Shown here: positions 6,567-11,032 of the stretch, piece after piece
Layout: each line of letters begins with the position of its first letter
Position numbering within the stretch: position 1 is the stretch's first letter
Assembly: GCA_003240795.1 (NCBI GenBank)
Contig: QFNK01000030.1
Span: 1 to 11,032, forward strand
Reading direction: 5' to 3'
DNA length: 11,032 bases
Source: Micavibrio aeruginosavorus
Lineage (GTDB): Bacteria > Pseudomonadota > Alphaproteobacteria > Micavibrionales > Micavibrionaceae
The notes under the pieces: generated by a model
Told to the model about the DNA's origin: nothing
Databases searched by the model: none
What the model saw: only the letters and a program-made list of their open reading frames with translations
Translations under genes and position numbers: made by a program

Positions 6567-9500
6567 ACCCTTTATTCATTTGCACGTACATTCGGCCTAT
6601 TCATTGGCCGAGGGCGCGATCCGCGTTAAGGATCTGATCAAGCGTTGCAAATATAACAACATGCCTGCGGTTGCGATCACGGACACGAACAATTTGTTCG
6701 GCGCGCTGGAATTCGCCATGGCCGCAACGGATGAGGGCGTGCAATCCATTATCGGGTGCCAAATAACGCTGGAAGATGGCGCGCAAATCGTTCTCCTCGT
6801 CCAGAACGAAGAAGGCTATCTCAATCTCTCCCGCCTTGTCAGCGACGGCTATATGCAGGGCGCGGGCGGCAAGGATTTTTCCGTCACATATAAGGAGATC
6901 GCGGATTGTTCCGCAGGTCTTATCTGTCTTTCCGGCGGGCCGCTGAACGGGGTGAAGGAAGATGTCCGCCTGACGTTCCTGAAAAACGCGTTCGGCGACC
7001 GTTTTTATATCGAGCTTCAGCGCCACAATCTTTCATCGGAAGATGCGGTCGAGCCTATGTTGCTCGAGTTCGCGTATCGTGAAAATGTCCCGCTCGTCGC
7101 CACCAATGACTGCTATTTTGCCGTTCCATCGATGCATGAGGCGCATGATGCGCTGCTATGTATTGCAGAAGGCCGCTACGTAACGGAGGCCGACCGCCGC
7201 CGTGTGACGAAGCATCATTTTTTCAAGTCCGGCGAGGACATGGCGAAAATGTTCGCCGATATTCCGGAGGCGATTGCGAACACCAGTGTCATCGCGAAAC
7301 GTTGCCATTTTCTTCTGAAATCCATCAAGCCGATCCTGCCGCCGTTCGAGACGGAAAGCAAAAGGCCGGAACCGGAAGAGCTCCGCGTGCAATCCCGTGA
7401 AGGTCTGCAATGGCGGCTGGACAATTACGTTGCGAAGGACGTTGACCCTAAACCTTACTGGGACAGGCTGGAATTCGAACTCGGCATTATCGAGCGTATG
7501 GGGTTTCCCGGATACTTCCTGATCGTTTCCGACTTTATCAAATGGGCCAAGGATCATGGTATTCCGGTCGGGCCGGGACGGGGGTCGGGCGCAGGCTCCG
7601 TTGTCGCGTGGGCGCTGAAAATTACCGACCTTGATCCGCTGCATTTCAACCTTCTTTTCGAACGCTTCCTGAACCCCGAACGTGTGTCCATGCCGGACTT
7701 CGACGTCGATTTCTGTCAGGACCGCCGCGATCAGGTTATCAATTATGTGCAGGACCGTTATGGGCGCGACCGCGTGGCGCAGATTATCACCTTCGGTAAG
7801 CTGCAGGCACGCAATACGGTGCGCGATGTTGGCCGCGTTTTGCAGATGCCGTATGGGCAGGTCGACCGCCTTGCCAAGATGATTCCGAATAATCCCGCAA
7901 ACCCGGTTACGTTGCAGGAAGCATTGGACGCCGATCCCGATTTGCGGGCGGAGCGCGACAAGGAAGAAACGAGCAAGAAGCTGATCGATATCGCGCTTCA
8001 GCTCGAGGGGCTGTACCGCCATGCGGGAACGCACGCGGCGGGCGTTGTTATTGCAGACCGTCCCCTGCATGAGCTTGTTCCGGTCTACCGCGATCCGCGT
8101 TCCGAAATGCCGGTAACGCAGTTCAACATGAAATATGTCGAACAGGCGGGTTTGGTGAAGTTCGACTTTCTTGGCTTGAAGACGCTCACGGTCGTGCAAA
8201 AGGCCGTCGAGATGATCAAGGAAGTTCACGGACGGGAGATTGATATCCTCCAGATCCCCCTCGACGATGCCAAGAGTTACGAGATGATTTCCCGCGGTGA
8301 ATCGACCGGTGTGTTCCAGCTCGAAAGTTCGGGCATGAAAGACACGCTGAGGAAGATGAAGCCGAACCGGATCGAGGACATCATCGCCCTCGTTTCGCTC
8401 TACCGTCCTGGCCCTATGGACAATATTCCAAAATATGTTTCTGTGAAGGACGGGCATGAGGAGGCGGATTACCTTCACCCAGTGCTTCGCCCCATTCTCG
8501 AAGAAACCTACGGGATCATGGTCTATCAGGAGCAGGTCATGCAGGCCGCGCAGCTTTTGTCCGGTTACACGCTCGGCGGCGCTGACCTTCTTCGCCGCGC
8601 CATGGGTAAGAAGATCAAATCCGAAATGGACGCGCAGCAGGCGATGTTCGTCGATGGGGCCGCGAAGCATAACAATGTGCCTTCGGAACAGGCAGCGATG
8701 ATCTTCGTTCAGATCGAAAAATTCGCAGGGTACGGATTCAACAAATCCCACGCTGCGGCCTATGCCTTGATCGCGTATCAGACAGCCTGGCTCAAAGCCA
8801 ACTATCCTGTTGAATTCATGGCGGCGTCCATGACGCTCGACTACGGCAACACGGACAAGCTTGCGATCTTCAAGCAGGAAGTCGACCGGATGGGGATCAA
8901 GCTTCTTCCTCCCGATATCAATAAATCCGGCGTTATGTTTGTCGTCGAAGATCAAAAAGTGCGTTATGCCCTTGCCGCCCTCAAAGGTGTAGGACATGGC
9001 GCAATGGAGCGCGTCGTTCAGGAACGTGTGGCATCCGGCAATTATAAGGATCTTGGTGATTTTATTTCGCGTCTTGATGCAAAAGTCCTGAATAAAAAAC
9101 AGTTCGAGCAGCTCGTTTGCGCGGGTGCGTTTGATTCCATTTATCCGCGGCGCGCACAGCTCAACGACAATATCGAGACTTTGCTTCGTCATCTGCAAAG
9201 TCAGGCGGAGGAACGGTCCTCTGGTCAGGTAAGCCTGTTCGGCGAAGAGCAGGGCGGCGGCGGATTGCCGCCTATGAAAGACACGCCTGACTGGGACGAG
9301 CTTGAAAAGCTTCGTCATGAGTTCGAGGCGGTCGGATTTTATCTTTCCGCCCATCCGCTCGATACCAAGACGGCGCAGCTTGATCGGATGAAGATCATTC
9401 CGTTTGCGAAATTGCCGGAAGAGCTGGACAAGCGTCCGTCCAGCCGGGTTCAGATGGCGGGCATTCTTATCAAAAAGGTCGAGAAAGTCTCCGCAAAGTC

Positions 9501-9927
9501 GGGTAACAAATTCGCGTTTTTGCAAATGTCGGATTCGACGGGCGTTTATGAGGTCATGATCTTTTCTGAGACGCTTTCCCGCTCGCGCTCGATGCTTGAG
9601 CCGGGGACCGCGCTTCTTCTGACCTGCGATGCGGACATCAAGGACGAGCAGGTTCGATTGCTGGGGCAGAGTATTTCCCTGCTTGATGAAACATTGGCGA
9701 GCAAGCTTGCGGAATTAAAGGTCCATATCGACGCGCCGGCGCCGGCCAAACGCATCTACGACCTTATTCCGGTCGAGGGGCAAGGGGCGGTCAAGATCAC
9801 CGTTTTTGCCTACACGCCGGAGGGTGAAGTCGGTGAAATTCTGCTCGATGGGCGTTGGAGCGTTTCGCCCGCAGCCATATCCGCGATCCGTTCTACTCCC
9901 GGTGTCATAAGGATAGCGGAACGGTAG
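6562..9927 (+). CDS. dnaE: DNA polymerase III subunit alpha
   Basis: Catalytic subunit of the replicative DNA polymerase III (C-family), 1121 residues, near the family norm. The N-terminal PHP domain starts at HLHVHSAYS (6-14). It keeps the first HxH pair (His8, His10) but lacks other metal ligands: DTNN at 41-44 and NDCY at 182-185 stand where active PHP domains have DxxN with His and NDCH. Proofreading therefore probably depends on a separate DnaQ. The polymerase core shows GPGRGSGAGS (337-346), PDFDVDF with Asp381 and Asp383, HAGTHAAGV (487-495), FDFLGLKTL with the third catalytic Asp535, RPGPM (615-619) and GYGFNKSHAAAYA (723 onward). A helix-hairpin-helix lies near 807-815, a clamp-binding QVSLF at 889-893, and an OB fold at about 960-1040. 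The start is placed at ATG 6562, which gives the usual short N-terminus; an in-frame TTG at 6526 would add 12 unlike residues. Neither start has a good ribosome-binding site. Confidence 0.97.
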   Translation: MEPFIHLHVHSAYSLAEGAIRVKDLIKRCKYNNMPAVAITDTNNLFGALEFAMAATDEGVQSIIGCQITLEDGAQIVLLVQNEEGYLNLSRLVSDGYMQGAGGKDFSVTYKEIADCSAGLICLSGGPLNGVKEDVRLTFLKNAFGDRFYIELQRHNLSSEDAVEPMLLEFAYRENVPLVATNDCYFAVPSMHEAHDALLCIAEGRYVTEADRRRVTKHHFFKSGEDMAKMFADIPEAIANTSVIAKRCHFLLKSIKPILPPFETESKRPEPEELRVQSREGLQWRLDNYVAKDVDPKPYWDRLEFELGIIERMGFPGYFLIVSDFIKWAKDHGIPVGPGRGSGAGSVVAWALKITDLDPLHFNLLFERFLNPERVSMPDFDVDFCQDRRDQVINYVQDRYGRDRVAQIITFGKLQARNTVRDVGRVLQMPYGQVDRLAKMIPNNPANPVTLQEALDADPDLRAERDKEETSKKLIDIALQLEGLYRHAGTHAAGVVIADRPLHELVPVYRDPRSEMPVTQFNMKYVEQAGLVKFDFLGLKTLTVVQKAVEMIKEVHGREIDILQIPLDDAKSYEMISRGESTGVFQLESSGMKDTLRKMKPNRIEDIIALVSLYRPGPMDNIPKYVSVKDGHEEADYLHPVLRPILEETYGIMVYQEQVMQAAQLLSGYTLGGADLLRRAMGKKIKSEMDAQQAMFVDGAAKHNNVPSEQAAMIFVQIEKFAGYGFNKSHAAAYALIAYQTAWLKANYPVEFMAASMTLDYGNTDKLAIFKQEVDRMGIKLLPPDINKSGVMFVVEDQKVRYALAALKGVGHGAMERVVQERVASGNYKDLGDFISRLDAKVLNKKQFEQLVCAGAFDSIYPRRAQLNDNIETLLRHLQSQAEERSSGQVSLFGEEQGGGGLPPMKDTPDWDELEKLRHEFEAVGFYLSAHPLDTKTAQLDRMKIIPFAKLPEELDKRPSSRVQMAGILIKKVEKVSAKSGNKFAFLQMSDSTGVYEVMIFSETLSRSRSMLEPGTALLLTCDADIKDEQVRLLGQSISLLDETLASKLAELKVHIDAPAPAKRIYDLIPVEGQGAVKITVFAYTPEGEVGEILLDGRWSVSPAAISAIRSTPGVIRIAER

Positions 9928-9937
9928 CGTTTGAGGC

Positions 9938-9967
9938 TTGCTCGTTATTATACATAATGATTATAAT
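9938..9967 (+). promoter_or_regulatory. Candidate rpsB-tsf promoter
   Basis: A -35-like TTGCTC (9938-9943), preceded by C as in many alphaproteobacterial sigma-70 promoters, is separated by 18 bases from a perfect TATAAT (9962-9967). Transcription would begin near 9974 and give a leader of about 150 bases before rpsB. It lies just after the dnaE stop in an AT-rich stretch unlike the surrounding coding DNA. Assigned by motif only. Confidence 0.55.
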
Positions 9968-9968
9968 C
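9947..9968. repeat. Two adjacent AT-rich palindromes over the -10 region
   Basis: ATTAT-AC-ATAAT (9947-9958) is followed directly by the perfect 10-base palindrome GATTATAATC (9959-9968), which contains the TATAAT of the candidate promoter. Palindromes on a -10 box could be an operator, but AT-rich sequence makes such symmetry likely by chance. Confidence 0.4.
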
Positions 9969-9981
9969 TTTGACTATTTGC

Positions 9982-10010
9982 TTGATCTTTCCGTGAGATA
10001 AGGGCATATA
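9982..10010 (+). promoter_or_regulatory. Possible second, weaker rpsB promoter
   Basis: TTGATC (9982-9987) and CATATA (10005-10010) are 17 bases apart; TATAAC at 10007-10012 is an alternative -10 with 19-base spacing. Use of this site would shorten the rpsB leader to roughly 105 bases and still keep the structured element at 10031-10086. Weaker match than the upstream candidate. Confidence 0.25.
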
Positions 10011-10030
10011 ACCCCCAACTGTAAATCACA

Positions 10031-10086
10031 GGCTGGTTCCTAAACCGGTGTTGATAGGGCTAAGCCCTTGAAAACCAAGGCCAGCC
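10031..10086 (+). promoter_or_regulatory. Structured 5' leader of rpsB, candidate S2 autoregulatory element
   Basis: The leader can fold as a closing stem GGCTGG (10031-10036) with CCAGCC (10081-10086), a weaker inner helix GGT-TT (10047-10052) with AAACC (10072-10076), and a hairpin AGGGC-TAA-GCCCT (10056-10068). A competing hairpin uses part of the closing stem: CTGGTT (10033-10038) with AACCGG (10043-10048), one pair being G-U. The segment TTCCT (10037-10041) is complementary to AGGAG of the rpsB ribosome-binding site (10108-10112), again with one G-U pair. rpsB-tsf is autoregulated by S2 through its leader in gammaproteobacteria; that this leader does the same is inference. Pairings were found by eye. 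Confidence 0.45.
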
Positions 10087-10106
10087 GAGGAAAAACCGGA
10101 TATAAA

Positions 10107-10113
10107 AAGGAGA
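10107..10113 (+). promoter_or_regulatory. rpsB ribosome-binding site
   Basis: AAGGAGA precedes the rpsB ATG at 10123, with 10 bases between its last G (10112) and the ATG. It is the strongest Shine-Dalgarno match among the window's genes, fitting a highly expressed ribosomal protein. Confidence 0.85.
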
Positions 10114-10122
10114 ACCATATCC

Positions 10123-10908
10123 ATGGCTATGCCACAATTCACTATGCGTCAATTGCTAGAAGCAGGCGTTCACTTCGGTCACCACACGCGCCGCTGGAAC
10201 CCGCAAATGCGTCCGTACATCTTCGGTGTACGTAACGGCATCCACATTCTCGACCTGCAACAGACTGTTCCTATGCTGAACACGTCGCTGAAAGCCCTGC
10301 GCGATATCGTCGCAAACGGCGGCCGCGTTCTGTTCGTCGGTACGAAGCGTCAGGCGCAGGAAAAAGTCGCTGAATCCGCAAAGCGTTGCGGTCAGTACTA
10401 CGTCAACCACCGCTGGCTCGGCGGCATGATGACGAACTGGAAGACAATCTCCGTTTCCATCAACCGTCTGCGCGAAGTCGACCAGCTGCTGGCAAACCCG
10501 CAGGGCCTGACGAAAAAAGAAATCCTCATGATTTCCCGCGAAAAGGAAAAGCTTGAACTTTCCCTCGGCGGTATCAAGGAGATGGGTGGCCAGCCTGACG
10601 CTCTATTCATCATCGACGTAAACAAGGAAGACATCGCCGTTCAAGAAGCCAACAAGCTGGGCATTCCTGTTTTTGCGGTTCTGGACTCCAACTCCTCGCC
10701 AAAAGGCGTTGATTACCCAATTCCGGGTAACGACGACGCTCTGCGCGCGATCGAGCTGTACTGCGACCTCGTTGCCGATTCCATCCTCGATGGTATCCAG
10801 GCTGAACTGGGCCGCTCCGGCAAGGATGCAGGCGCCGCTGTTGACGTTAAAGTCAACCTGCCTGCGGAAGAAGCGGAAGAGCCGAAAAAAGCGGCAAACG
10901 CCGGCTAA
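10123..10908 (+). CDS. rpsB: 30S ribosomal protein S2
   Basis: Protein of the small ribosomal subunit that binds late in assembly and is needed for S1 docking. The 261 residues include the family signatures MRQLLEAGVHFGHHTRRWNP (8-27), RNGIHILDLQQT, VLFVGTKRQAQ, YVNHRWLGGMMTNW and the C-terminal signature IPVFAVLDSNSSPKGVDYPI followed by GNDDA. The last 20 or so residues form an Ala/Glu/Lys-rich tail beyond the E. coli protein (about 241 residues), which is common in alphaproteobacterial S2. The start at 10123 (MAMPQF) has the better ribosome-binding-site spacing than the in-frame ATG at 10129. The gene is preceded by its own promoter and leader and followed after 89 bases by tsf, the usual S2/EF-Ts pair. 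Confidence 0.98.
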   Translation: MAMPQFTMRQLLEAGVHFGHHTRRWNPQMRPYIFGVRNGIHILDLQQTVPMLNTSLKALRDIVANGGRVLFVGTKRQAQEKVAESAKRCGQYYVNHRWLGGMMTNWKTISVSINRLREVDQLLANPQGLTKKEILMISREKEKLELSLGGIKEMGGQPDALFIIDVNKEDIAVQEANKLGIPVFAVLDSNSSPKGVDYPIPGNDDALRAIELYCDLVADSILDGIQAELGRSGKDAGAAVDVKVNLPAEEAEEPKKAANAG

Positions 10909-10926
10909 TCAATCCAAAGTTTGGTG

Positions 10927-10946
10927 TTCCCCGCGAAAGCGGGGAA
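10927..10946 (+). other. GNRA-tetraloop hairpin between rpsB and tsf
   Basis: TTCCCCGC (10927-10934) and GCGGGGAA (10939-10946) pair perfectly (8 pairs, plus a possible G-U at 10926/10947) around a GAAA loop. It is not followed by a T run, so it is a poor intrinsic terminator. It may be an mRNA-stabilising or processing structure, a partial attenuator between rpsB and tsf, or one copy of a dispersed palindromic repeat of the CCCGCGAAAGCGGG type seen in many proteobacterial genomes. A weaker hairpin, CCCG (10954-10957) with CGGG (10965-10968), follows it. Confidence 0.7.
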
Positions 10947-10984
10947 TTCAATACCCGCATATGCCGGGAAGCAATCACATAGAA

Positions 10985-10989
10985 AAGGA
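10985..10989 (+). promoter_or_regulatory. tsf ribosome-binding site
   Basis: AAGGA with its last G 9 bases before the ATG at 10998. An in-frame ATG at 10992 is only 3 bases from this site, which favours 10998 as the start. Confidence 0.7.
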
Positions 10990-10997
10990 ACATGAAA

Positions 10998-11032
10998 ATG
11001 GCTGAAATTACAGCATCCATAAAAAAAAAACT
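10998..11032 (+). CDS. tsf: Elongation factor Ts, N-terminal fragment cut by window edge
   Basis: Eleven full codons read MAEITASIKKK and match the conserved EF-Ts N-terminus (MAEITA, then a Leu/Val-Lys-rich helix). EF-Ts exchanges GDP for GTP on EF-Tu. The position 89 bases after rpsB, the standard partner gene, makes the call firm despite the short length. A run of ten A (11021-11030) covers codons 8 to 11, giving three Lys where relatives commonly have something like Val-Lys-Glu. The rest of the gene is outside the window. Confidence 0.88.
   Translation, partial: MAEITASIKKK

Noticed and set aside
7156..9525. Open reading frame of 789 codons on the minus strand, antisense to dnaE
   Set aside because: It is exactly codon-aligned with dnaE, so its stops could arise only from TTA, CTA or TCA codons, which this genome rarely uses. 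Its product is rich in Arg, His and Leu without recognisable motifs. It is a codon-bias shadow.
9957..10001. Possible 14-codon upstream ORF (MIIIFDYLLDLSVR) in the rpsB leader
   Set aside because: No ribosome-binding site at a usable distance, and its ATG lies upstream of the expected transcription start of the best promoter candidate.
1..11032. Defence island, toxin-antitoxin, CRISPR, insertion sequence or prophage content
   Set aside because: All plus-strand genes but one belong to core families, the junctions are tight, and I saw no spacer-repeat arrays, terminal inverted repeats, target duplications or transposase or integrase motifs.

Overview
This window is a same-strand block of core housekeeping genes from a Gram-negative bacterium, almost certainly an alphaproteobacterium. 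The reasons are the order RNase J, DUF1467 membrane protein, prolyl-tRNA synthetase, LolC/E, LolD, DnaE, which is a familiar alphaproteobacterial arrangement; the DUF1467 protein itself, a small family essentially seen in that class; and an outer-membrane lipoprotein (Lol) exporter. The lineage within the class cannot be read from the window. No mobile element, CRISPR array, tRNA or rRNA was seen.

Layout. Positions 1-706 hold the 3' three quarters of a type I pantothenate kinase (coaA), cut by the window edge. After 29 bases come RNase J (736-2403), a two-helix DUF1467 protein (2407-2676), an unrecognised small exported protein (2673-3113), prolyl-tRNA synthetase (3133-4608), the lipoprotein-releasing permease lolC/E (4608-5852), its ATPase lolD (5845-6522) and the replicative polymerase alpha subunit dnaE (6562-9927). 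Spacing is tight, with 1-8 base overlaps at three junctions and no convincing terminator, so coaA to dnaE reads as one transcription unit. A 195-base gap (9928-10122) carries a likely promoter and a structured leader, followed by rpsB (ribosomal protein S2, 10123-10908), a strong GNRA-loop hairpin, and the first 11 codons of tsf (EF-Ts) at the right edge.

How the genes fit together. The block joins CoA synthesis, RNA decay, tRNA charging, lipoprotein export and DNA replication; only LolC/E and LolD form one machine. rpsB-tsf is the usual translation pair and appears to have its own promoter and a leader that could support S2 autoregulation.

There is no evident new defence or mobile system here. 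The points worth a second look are: a type I pantothenate kinase at a locus where alphaproteobacteria often carry type III coaX; a prolyl-tRNA synthetase of the archaeal/eukaryote-like type in place of the usual short alphaproteobacterial form, with its C-terminal zinc cysteines lost; an unrecognised exported protein between DUF1467 and proS; the rpsB leader with mutually exclusive pairings and a possible anti-Shine-Dalgarno segment; and a run of ten A at the start of tsf.
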